From CAZHNW01 sp942491575 (GTDB lineage Bacteria; Spirochaetota; UBA4802; UBA5550), in contig CALOBT010000025.1 in NCBI GenBank assembly GCA_942491575.1, positions 1,736,001-1,800,000 on the forward strand: 64,000 nt of DNA. Direction: 5' to 3'. A model generated the notes under the pieces. It was not told where the DNA came from, did no database searches, and saw nothing but the letters and a program-made list of their open reading frames with translations. The position numbers and the translations under genes were made by a program. Positions 57,054-64,000 of this stretch are shown here, piece after piece (within the stretch, counting starts at the first letter, position 1; every line of letters starts with the position of its first letter).

Positions 57054-58052
57054 CTATCCGCCTATCTTTGACATTGTCCGGGAGTTCACCAGGGCGGCAC
57101 AACCACCGTCTGTTGAATAACAATCCAGCTTATGACCTTCCTGTTTTTGTTGTATCGCATCAAATACTACTTTGTTCAGCTCTATATCACTTCCGTATTT
57201 TCTTAAATTATCTTTCAAGTCATATTCATGAGTACTATGCAGGCAGGTTTTCAATTTTCCGTCTGCGGTCAGGCGAAGTCTGTTGCAGTTATTACAAAAT
57301 TTATGAGTCATTGGAGGAATTATGCCGATTTTAATCAGATCTTTATTTTTATAGAGAAGATCATACATGTGAGAAACTTCACTGTCACGTTCTTTTCTGC
57401 GTTCCAGGATTCCGCGCCTCATCAGTTCACTGACGAGTTCATCGGAGCCGACTACAGTATCATCATACTCCTCTTTTCGGAAAGGCATTTTCTCAATAAA
57501 GCGAAGGGTCAGGTCTCTCTTTTGACAGAATTCGAGGAAGGAATCAAGTTCTGAAAAAGTTTCCCTGAAAAGTACTGCATTAATTTTTACATCAAAAAAT
57601 TTCTCTTCAAGGGCCCTGTCAATATTCTCCACAACCCGGTCAAAATAATCTCTCAGGGTTATTTCACGGTAACGCTGTCGATTCATTGTATCGAGACTGA
57701 TATTCAGCTTTCGAACATTATTGCTTTTTAAATCCTCCAGGTGCTCACCGAGGAGAATACCGTTAGTAGTCAGGGCAAGATCAACCTCAGGGTAAAGCAC
57801 GTGTATCTGCCTTATAATATCTTCAAATCCCCTTCTGACCAGGGGTTCTCCACCGGTAAAACGGACCTTTCTTACTCCCTGCTCGATAAAAAATCGAATT
57901 AATGAAACAAATTCTTCATTTCGGAGAACTTCTTCATGGGAGAGGAAGGGGACTCCATCAGGGGGCATACAGTAGAGACACCGGAGATTACATTTATCGG
58001 TTATCGATACACGCAAATAGTCATGTTTTCTTAAATACTTATCTGTTAACAT
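57054..58052 (-). CDS. moaA: GTP 3',8-cyclase MoaA (molybdenum cofactor synthesis)
   Basis: The 332-aa radical SAM protein has CNLRCLYC (near 21-28) for the first [4Fe-4S] cluster, FTGGEPLVRRG near 65, and a C-terminal second cluster CNNCNRLRLTADGKLKTC. The C-terminal GG tail is present (MSKIGG). It converts GTP to the cyclic pyranopterin precursor intermediate. No other moa genes are in the window. It follows the small membrane protein gene by 3 bp on the same strand. Confidence 0.95.
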   Translation of the reverse strand: MLTDKYLRKHDYLRVSITDKCNLRCLYCMPPDGVPFLSHEEVLRNEEFVSLIRFFIEQGVRKVRFTGGEPLVRRGFEDIIRQIHVLYPEVDLALTTNGILLGEHLEDLKSNNVRKLNISLDTMNRQRYREITLRDYFDRVVENIDRALEEKFFDVKINAVLFRETFSELDSFLEFCQKRDLTLRFIEKMPFRKEEYDDTVVGSDELVSELMRRGILERRKERDSEVSHMYDLLYKNKDLIKIGIIPPMTHKFCNNCNRLRLTADGKLKTCLHSTHEYDLKDNLRKYGSDIELNKVVFDAIQQKQEGHKLDCYSTDGGCAALVNSRTMSKIGG

Positions 58053-58055
58053 TTT

Positions 58056-58727
58056 TCAAATCCTGCAGACATACCCCAGAGATATAACAGTATCTAATTC
58101 CGTCACTGATGCTGAAAAGGAAACATTAAAAGTCGGAAGGGCATCCCCTGCACTTCTCTGGTAGTAGACATAATTAATAATAAGAGAGGCCGAATAAAGT
58201 AAAACATTGGCAACCACTGCAAAGGTAATCTGCTGAGCCGCTCTGTCATAGGAATGCTTAAGATCGTTCACTGACCTGTAATTACCATCTGGAGTAAGGA
58301 ATAACAGTTGATGCTCCGGATCAAGATTTTCATTGGCCTTTTTGGCTGCAACATAAAGGGACCTTCTGTAGTCCCATTTTTGGTAAAAATGATATATCGA
58401 ATATGCCCCGGCAGCCTTTAACACTACAAATCCGCCGCCCAGCCAGTAACTTCCCCGATAAAAATGTCCTCCACCGGGAACAAGCAGATCCAGCCCCAGA
58501 AGCAATGGCAGGGACATATAGGATTTATTGACGGGCACCATGTCGTCAATGGCATTGTCTCTGCCTTTTTCAGGTTTCTTCTTTCTGACGATTGATACCG
58601 GTTTATCTTCAGAAACTACGGAACTTTTTTCCTCTTCGCCTACGGTTGTTTTTTTCTCTATCTCCTCTCCGGTTAGAGAATGTGCTGTCAGTAGCAGCAA
58701 TGCCGTAAGTACTCCAATTATTCGCAT
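58056..58727 (-). CDS. exported membrane protein of unknown function
   Basis: The 223-aa protein has a signal peptide (1-19), a charged linker (20-65), a GLDLLVPGGGHFYRGSYWLG segment with hydrophobic helices (about 72-110) resembling small DUF5683-like membrane proteins, and another helix near 165-185. It overlaps the TPR lipoprotein gene by 1 bp. Function not recognised. Confidence 0.65.
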   Translation of the reverse strand: MRIIGVLTALLLLTAHSLTGEEIEKKTTVGEEEKSSVVSEDKPVSIVRKKKPEKGRDNAIDDMVPVNKSYMSLPLLLGLDLLVPGGGHFYRGSYWLGGGFVVLKAAGAYSIYHFYQKWDYRRSLYVAAKKANENLDPEHQLLFLTPDGNYRSVNDLKHSYDRAAQQITFAVVANVLLYSASLIINYVYYQRSAGDALPTFNVSFSASVTELDTVISLGYVCRI

Positions 58728-59299
58728 CAGTTTTTCTCTTTTTTTACCGCGGCGTTGTCTTTAATATAACCTGATTTGGCCTTTTCGTCTCCATTATTTT
58801 CCCCCTTTAAACCACGTCCATTCGATTCCAGAAATGAAAACAGATTAGCCCTGAAATTTTCATTATCAGGCTCCATAATACATGCCTTTGAGTACATTGA
58901 AAAGGCCTTTTTCCGGTTTTGAAAGATCTCATAAATAATTCCCAGGTTATTCAGTGAGGCAGTATTTTCACCCTCCCGGAGCACTTCATTAAAAAGGACT
59001 TCCGCCTCCCGGAATCGTCCGGAAACGGCAAATTCAACTCCCCGGTTATTTATTTTAGCTGCGGGAGAAAATGATAAAATCCGGGCAAAATACCTTCGTT
59101 TATTAACCTTAAGAGTGTTCTTCTTATTCCCGGTCCCGGGGTCTCTCTTCAGCGATATGTTCTTTTTTTCATGATGGTAAGGAAGAGGAATTTCTCTTAC
59201 GATACGGACAGCACTGTACCGGTAGACAGAACAGGAGAGAGTCGCTGCCAGGAATAACAGAAAAACCGGAAATCTAAAGTGAGGGAGGAGAAATCTCAC
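58727..59299 (-). CDS. TPR-containing lipoprotein
   Basis: The 190-aa protein has a lipobox LSC (Cys about residue 23). Residues 80-155 hold two TPR-like helical pairs (NNRGVEFAVSGRFREAEVLF and NNLGIIYEIFQNRKKAFSMY). TPR lipoproteins mediate protein contacts in the periplasm. Its start lies inside the gatA 3' end (26-bp overlap), and its stop overlaps the next gene by 1 bp. Confidence 0.75.
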   Translation of the reverse strand: MRFLLPHFRFPVFLLFLAATLSCSVYRYSAVRIVREIPLPYHHEKKNISLKRDPGTGNKKNTLKVNKRRYFARILSFSPAAKINNRGVEFAVSGRFREAEVLFNEVLREGENTASLNNLGIIYEIFQNRKKAFSMYSKACIMEPDNENFRANLFSFLESNGRGLKGENNGDEKAKSGYIKDNAAVKKEKN

Positions 59300-60722
59300 A
59301 ATTTTCTTCCACCGCCTTTGCGATATTCAATATCATATCCTCGCCAAAATGATTCCCCATAATCTGGAGCCCAACCGGCATCCCATCGGAAGATAATCCA
59401 GCAGGAATTGAGAGGCCGGGGATACCTGCCAGATTGGCAGATATGGTCAAAATGTCAGACATGTACATCTGCAGCGGATCACTGACCATTTCACCAACCC
59501 TGAAGGCGGTTGTTGTCGTCGTCGGGGCTATAAGGGCATCAACCTTTTTGAAGGCTTCTTTAAAATCCTCGATTATCAGGGTCCGTCCCTGAAGGGCCTT
59601 CAGGTAATAGGCATCGTAATAGCCTGAACTGAGCGAGAAGGTACCGAGAATGATCCTTCTTTTTACTTCCTTTCCAAATCCCTCACTTCGGCTTTTTAAA
59701 TAGAGTGAATTAAGGTCAGTTGCCGATTCGGATCGGTATCCATAGCGCACGCCGTCATACCTTGCCAGGTTCGATGAGGCTTCAGCCGTTGCGATGAGGT
59801 AATAAACGGGAATGGCATATTCCGTATATTTCAGGGAAACCTTTTCTATCCGGGCCCCCTTTGCTTCCAGGGCGGATATCTGTTTTTTTACCAGGGTGCT
59901 GATCTCTTCATCAACACCACTGAAATATTCTTCAGGAACACCGATCACAAGCCCTTCCACATTACCCTGAGGAGCTGCCCCATTGATGGAAGGGGCACCT
60001 TTGATTGAAGTGGAGTCTTTTTCATCCTCACCTGAAATAATCGACAGAAGGGCGGCGGTATCATCAACAGTCGTGCCGAATGTTCCGATTTGATCGAGGG
60101 AAGATGCAAAGGCGACCAGACCGTAACGGGAAACCATACCATAAGTCGGCTTTATTCCGACAACTCCGCAAAAAGCAGCGGGCTGACGGATGGAACCGCC
60201 CGTATCTGAGCCGAGTGCAACCGGGGCCATACGTGCCGAAACTGCAGCAGCAGAACCGCCGGAACTCCCCCCGGGGACTCTCTCTAAATCATAGGGATTT
60301 TTTGTCGCCCCGAAATATGACGTTTCTGTCGTAGATCCCATGGCAAATTCATCCAGGTTGGTTTTGCCAAGAAGCAGCAGTCCCTTTTTCTTCATATTTT
60401 CATAGGCGGTGGCACTGAAGGGAGGAACAAAATTTTCAAGAATTTTCGATCCGCAGGTGGTCCGCACACCTTCCGTATTTATATTATCTTTCACCGCAAC
60501 GGGAATTCCATCAAAGGGAGAGAGGGGATTGCCTTCTTTTCTGCGGCTGTCAGAGGCTGCGGCTTCCTTCAGGAGCCCCTCTTCATTGATGGAAATATAG
60601 GCATTTATCGTATCATTGCAGGTTTTTGCCCTTTCGAGGTAAGCCTTCGCAACCTCAACAGCGGTCAATTCACCCTTTTTTAGCAATTCTGAGAGTTGAA
60701 GCAGTGATTTTTCAGTTATCAT
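59274..60722 (-). CDS. gatA: Asp/Glu-tRNA amidotransferase subunit A
   Basis: The 482-aa protein shows the amidase signature: AVKDNINTEG with the catalytic Lys (near 76), GGSSGGSAAAVSA with two catalytic Ser (near 150), and SDTGGSIRQPAAF. Length is typical for GatA of the GatCAB complex, which makes Gln-tRNA(Gln) or Asn-tRNA(Asn). gatB and gatC are not in this window. AGGAGG precedes the start. Its 3' end overlaps the TPR lipoprotein gene by 26 bp. Confidence 0.95.
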   Translation of the reverse strand: MITEKSLLQLSELLKKGELTAVEVAKAYLERAKTCNDTINAYISINEEGLLKEAAASDSRRKEGNPLSPFDGIPVAVKDNINTEGVRTTCGSKILENFVPPFSATAYENMKKKGLLLLGKTNLDEFAMGSTTETSYFGATKNPYDLERVPGGSSGGSAAAVSARMAPVALGSDTGGSIRQPAAFCGVVGIKPTYGMVSRYGLVAFASSLDQIGTFGTTVDDTAALLSIISGEDEKDSTSIKGAPSINGAAPQGNVEGLVIGVPEEYFSGVDEEISTLVKKQISALEAKGARIEKVSLKYTEYAIPVYYLIATAEASSNLARYDGVRYGYRSESATDLNSLYLKSRSEGFGKEVKRRIILGTFSLSSGYYDAYYLKALQGRTLIIEDFKEAFKKVDALIAPTTTTTAFRVGEMVSDPLQMYMSDILTISANLAGIPGLSIPAGLSSDGMPVGLQIMGNHFGEDMILNIAKAVEENCEISPPSL

Positions 60723-60800
60723 TCAATTCCTCCGCACCTGTTCAAAAAACAGAAAGAGCCACTAGTGTCAATAAAAAATCTCTCATTTCCCCAATAGTAA

Positions 60801-60830
60801 TTGACGAAGAGGAAAAAGCTTTACTATGAT
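60801..60830 (+). promoter_or_regulatory. possible sigma-70 promoter of the S41 protease gene
   Basis: TTGACG (60801-60806) and TATGAT (60825-60830) with an 18-bp spacer lie about 96 bp before the protease start. Confidence 0.45.
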
Positions 60831-60926
60831 GTTTCACCGTATTATAATACTATAAATCCTTCATTTTTTGAAGAATAAATGACAAACAGGGAAACCCACC
60901 CTCAAGGAAAACTTCTGGAGTATATT

Positions 60927-62873
60927 ATGTCCCGAAAACTTATTGCATCATTTCTGACTCTTTTTCTTGTCGTATCCTGCACCGCAAAATCGGAAGGCCT
61001 GAAACAGTACCAGGTACGCGGTCTCGTTTACCAGTTCCTGGCCATGCACGCTCAGTACCATTCTCTTACTGATGAAATTTCTGCGCGAACACTGGATAAT
61101 TACCTGACAATACTCGATTATGGGAAATACTACTTCTATAAGTCTGATATTGATAAATTCATGGAGAAAAAGGATCTCGTTGACGACTACCTGAAAGCAG
61201 AACAGTATGAATTCATATTTGAAATATTCATGGTATACAGGAAACGCTTCGAAGAAAACATAAAGCTTTTTGATTCTCTCATAAAAAGGGACTATGACTT
61301 CAATGTGGATGAAAAAATCATCATAGACCGCGACAAAGTCAACTATGCCACCAACCCGGAAGAGATGAAGGACCGGTGGAGAAAAAACATCAAGCTTCAG
61401 CTGCTCAACTACATCTCAACAGGCAAAAAAATTGATTATGCCAAAAAGAAGCTGAAAAAGAAATATGACCTCATGCGAAAAAGAAATGAAGAAATCAAGA
61501 CCGAAGATATTCTCGCACGTTTCGTAAATGCCTACTCTACCGCTCTTGATCCACATTCGAATTACCTGACCCAGGACCAGCATGAAGACTTCAAAATATC
61601 AATGGAACTGAAGCTTGAGGGTATTGGTGTACGTCTCAGGAGCGAAGATGGTTTTGTAATAGTTGAATCGATCATTCCCGGAGGAGCAACGGACAAACTC
61701 CCGGATACAATCCGCCTGAAACCCAATGATAAAATTGTTGCCGTTGCCCAGCGCGACGGAGAACCGGTTGATGTCATCGACATGGACCTGAGGGACGTGG
61801 TAAAAAAAATCAGGGGAAAAAAGGGGACGGAGGTACGTCTCACCGTACTGCGTGAATCCGAAACGTCAAACAAACCGGAACACAAGATTGTTCCCATCAT
61901 CAGGGAAGAGATCAAGCTTCAGGACAGCGACGCTGAATCAGACGTTTTCAAACTAAAAGCTAATGGGGCAACCCGAGTGATTGGATACATCAATCTACCA
62001 TCATTTTATCAGGACAATGCAGGTGGAAAAAGTTCAGCTGGAGACATCAGGACCCATCTGATAAAATTAAAAAAACAGAAGATAAAAGGACTCGTTCTCG
62101 ATTTACGGGGGAATCCAGGGGGGCTCCTCAATGAGGCCATCGATATTGCCGGACTTTTTATTGACTATGGACCGGTAGTGCAAATCAAGGACGGAAGGAA
62201 TCCTCCGCATGTAATTTCTGACCGTCAACACGGCGCACTATACAACGGTCCGCTTGTTGTTCTTGTAGACAAGTTCAGCGCCAGTGCATCGGAAATTCTT
62301 GCCGGTGCCTTCAAAGATTATCGCCGGGGGCTGGTAATCGGTCCCAGCAGCACCTTCGGGAAGGGGACGGTTCAGTCATACAATGCCCTGACCGGTCTTG
62401 GAGGTGCAATAAAAGTAACAACTCATATATTCTATCAGCCGGGGGGAACATCCAACCAGCTCTATGGCATAAAACCCGATATCATGGTACCCGCCATGAC
62501 TTCAATCTGGGACATCGGGGAACACAAAACCCGACACCCCCTCAAGTGGAAAAAAATCAAGGCTGCCCCTTTCAGATCATACCGCAGGGTCACCCCGGCA
62601 ATTACCGCGGGATTGAAGAAATTATCAGAGGCAAGAATCAGAAAAGATGCTGAGTTCAAAAAACTGATTGCGAAAATTGACAAATACCGGCTCCAGCTTA
62701 AAAGCAGAGCCATCAGTCTGAAAGAAGAATCTCAAATTGAAAAACAGAAAAAGAAAGAGCTGGAAAAAACCATCAAGAAGGAAAAGAACAAAAAAGTTAT
62801 TGATATAGAAAATGATCTTTTTCTCAAAGAGGCTTTTAATATAACCGGAGATTACATCAGAATGAAACCATAA
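60927..62873 (+). CDS. S41-family C-terminal processing protease lipoprotein
   Basis: The 648-aa protein has a lipobox VSC at about residue 18. Residues about 20-190 form a helical N-terminal part like tail-specific proteases, then a PDZ domain (about 200-300) and the S41 catalytic domain (about 330-530). The catalytic Ser lies in SASASE near 450-455 and the Lys in FGKG near 479. A Lys-rich coiled-coil tail follows. Such proteases trim periplasmic or outer-membrane proteins. The start at 60927 has GGAG at good spacing; 60879 would place the signal inside. Confidence 0.92.
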   Translation: MSRKLIASFLTLFLVVSCTAKSEGLKQYQVRGLVYQFLAMHAQYHSLTDEISARTLDNYLTILDYGKYYFYKSDIDKFMEKKDLVDDYLKAEQYEFIFEIFMVYRKRFEENIKLFDSLIKRDYDFNVDEKIIIDRDKVNYATNPEEMKDRWRKNIKLQLLNYISTGKKIDYAKKKLKKKYDLMRKRNEEIKTEDILARFVNAYSTALDPHSNYLTQDQHEDFKISMELKLEGIGVRLRSEDGFVIVESIIPGGATDKLPDTIRLKPNDKIVAVAQRDGEPVDVIDMDLRDVVKKIRGKKGTEVRLTVLRESETSNKPEHKIVPIIREEIKLQDSDAESDVFKLKANGATRVIGYINLPSFYQDNAGGKSSAGDIRTHLIKLKKQKIKGLVLDLRGNPGGLLNEAIDIAGLFIDYGPVVQIKDGRNPPHVISDRQHGALYNGPLVVLVDKFSASASEILAGAFKDYRRGLVIGPSSTFGKGTVQSYNALTGLGGAIKVTTHIFYQPGGTSNQLYGIKPDIMVPAMTSIWDIGEHKTRHPLKWKKIKAAPFRSYRRVTPAITAGLKKLSEARIRKDAEFKKLIAKIDKYRLQLKSRAISLKEESQIEKQKKKELEKTIKKEKNKKVIDIENDLFLKEAFNITGDYIRMKP

Positions 62874-62900
62874 GGCTTCATTCTGATATTACCGGTTATT

Positions 62901-63941
62901 TTATTTTTTAATTCTGGCAAGGTACCGGTTTATTTCCGAAAGGGCATCGTCACCGGCAATAACCGGGTCGATGCCGTCCCGCATCAGCCTTACACGCAGA
63001 TATTCCATTTCATTGAGGCGCCTGGGACAGCAGCAGTCCCTTAAAAAAACCACTGCATCTATGTTGTGATTCCGCAATAAACGGTAGAGCAATTCATACC
63101 TCTCCTCGGGGGGACGCTGAAGGGGACAAAGGGGACGGTAGGTAAGGGCATCAAGGAGCTCATAGAAAACATATTCCGAAGCTGCATTAACACTGAGATC
63201 AAACTGCCGCCTGCCATTGCAGTGATCATCCTCTGCGATTGCGACACCTGATTCTTCAATTTTTTCAAAAAGCTCCGGGTCTATCCCGGTCCCGCCGTAA
63301 ACCATGCACTCCAGACGATTTTCCTTTCCAGGTTTATCAGCCTGCTGCAGAGACGTCATGAGATGCTCCAGGTGATCCAGTACCAGCTCCGGAGGAAAGG
63401 CCATGGCTGCATCAAAGACCGTCATAAGATCCCCGTATGAAAGGCATCCCGGAAACTCCCTCCGGAGTGACGCGATACCGCGTACCAGCCGCCGCATGGT
63501 ATTATGGAGTTCCGCTTTTTTCTGCAGCTGCGCGACATCTATCTCTTTAATGGTCCCCTTCCCCATCTGCTGCAGGAGTTTATCAAGGGACGCATGAAGC
63601 ATCACTGCAGCATCTTCCCCATATCCGGCAAAACCTTCAAAAAAAAGATTCCCTGATGAAGAACCGGCAGGGATTGAATTTCGGAGTGCATCGGGAAACA
63701 CAAAAAAGTCAAAGAGTTCACGGGGGAAGTTTTCTCCCGAGATAGCGGTACACCCTTCAAAAGTGCGGATACCGGAAGGATACCGTATAACTTCCACCCC
63801 GAAGCACCCAAACACCTCACGGGGAAGAAAATCGGAGTTCTGAGGAACAAGGAGCGCTTCCGTATCTTCCCTGTATATTTTCAAAATTGCCGGGAGATGA
63901 TCGAGCATCTCCCGCAACTCTTCGACAAAATGCAGGCCCAT
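62901..63941 (-). CDS. 2-hydroxyacyl-CoA dehydratase-family subunit (HgdB/FldC-like)
   Basis: The 346-aa protein has a C-terminal FLRDCCCPRRLNEMEYLRVR segment matching the Fe-S ligand and fold of 2-hydroxyacyl-CoA dehydratase/benzoyl-CoA reductase alpha/beta subunits, and the MVYGGTGIDPELFEKIEESG substrate-half hinge. These enzymes reduce or dehydrate acyl-CoAs by ATP-driven electron transfer in anaerobes. The preceding gene (partial, at the edge) ends 6 bp upstream and probably encodes a paired subunit. Confidence 0.85.
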   Translation of the reverse strand: MGLHFVEELREMLDHLPAILKIYREDTEALLVPQNSDFLPREVFGCFGVEVIRYPSGIRTFEGCTAISGENFPRELFDFFVFPDALRNSIPAGSSSGNLFFEGFAGYGEDAAVMLHASLDKLLQQMGKGTIKEIDVAQLQKKAELHNTMRRLVRGIASLRREFPGCLSYGDLMTVFDAAMAFPPELVLDHLEHLMTSLQQADKPGKENRLECMVYGGTGIDPELFEKIEESGVAIAEDDHCNGRRQFDLSVNAASEYVFYELLDALTYRPLCPLQRPPEERYELLYRLLRNHNIDAVVFLRDCCCPRRLNEMEYLRVRLMRDGIDPVIAGDDALSEINRYLARIKK

Positions 63942-63947
63942 AACAGA

Positions 63948-64000
63948 TCAGTCCTTAAAAAGAAATTTCACGGGATGCTTTTTAAGTTCCTTTGAAATTT
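63948..64000 (-). CDS. partial gene at window edge
   Basis: A frame open from the right edge ends at TGA (63948-63950), reading ISKELKKHPVKFLFKD at its end. It lies 6 bp before the dehydratase subunit start, so it is probably its operon partner. Too short to identify. Confidence 0.4.
   Translation of the reverse strand, partial: ISKELKKHPVKFLFKD

Noticed and set aside
1..64000. CRISPR arrays, prophage, rRNA operons and tRNA genes
   Set aside because: No regularly spaced repeats, phage structural genes or RNA gene signatures were seen by eye; a covariance-model scan would be needed to exclude small RNAs.

Overview
The window is a 64 kb chromosomal stretch from a Gram-negative, probably anaerobic, signalling-rich bacterium. 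Lipoproteins, outer-membrane beta-barrels, FecR-domain lipoproteins, a 7TM-DISM receptor kinase and CheD would suit the Spirochaetota. No rRNA, tRNA or phylogenetic marker gene is present, so this assignment is an inference. The anaerobe reading rests on a sensory [FeFe]-hydrogenase-type kinase, HypA/HypB, siroheme and polyferredoxin proteins and a 2-hydroxyacyl-CoA dehydratase subunit. By eye the part from about 4.3 to 25 kb is more A/T-rich than the parts from 25 to 34 kb and 53 to 64 kb.

Layout. 0-4.3 kb: an AAA+ ATPase with PH-like and TerB-like regions, then a two-gene unit (compact siroheme/ferredoxin protein and membrane polyferredoxin) behind an FNR/CRP-type box. 4.4-9.2 kb: a haem-type periplasmic sensor, a DUF885 metallohydrolase, a thioesterase, a lipoprotein and a TetR regulator. 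9.3-20.6 kb: signalling block with a PAS-rich hybrid kinase, REC-HD-GYP, REC-STAS-like, a degenerate nucleotidase/beta-barrel fusion with a coiled-coil lipoprotein, a decayed outer-membrane gene, an orphan response regulator and CheD. 20.7-28.3 kb: housekeeping and DNA repair (flavin reductase-like protein, sirtuin, DNA polymerase IV, a degenerate GxxExxY protein, and an MrfA/MrfB-type helicase-exonuclease operon). 28.4-33.3 kb: three envelope proteins (FecR lipoprotein, LKDG-repeat beta-barrel, large Ig/FN3/beta-propeller lipoprotein). 33.3-38.3 kb: the hydrogenase-like kinase and a large secreted protein. 38.4-50.1 kb: an accessory zone with sensor kinases, an orphan glycyl-tRNA synthetase anticodon-binding domain, a BNR-type gene remnant and a nonsense-mutated IS110-family element preceded by a strongly structured non-coding segment. 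50.2-52.9 kb: ketopantoate-reductase-like and acetoacetate-decarboxylase-like genes with a TetR regulator and very regular palindromic operators. 53-64 kb: hypAB, a glycosyltransferase-GtrA fusion, galE, moaA, small envelope proteins, gatA, an S41 protease and a 2-hydroxyacyl-CoA dehydratase subunit.

The strongest items for a second look are the IS110 element with its candidate bridge-RNA region, the [FeFe]-hydrogenase-like histidine kinase, the half-size sulfite-reductase-like protein with a box centred about 41.5 bp before the predicted transcription start, the orphan GlyRS domain, a pseudoknot-capable leader before a 79-aa gene, and the 31-bp perfect palindrome ahead of the decarboxylase operon. 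All assignments come from reading motifs by eye; no database search was run.
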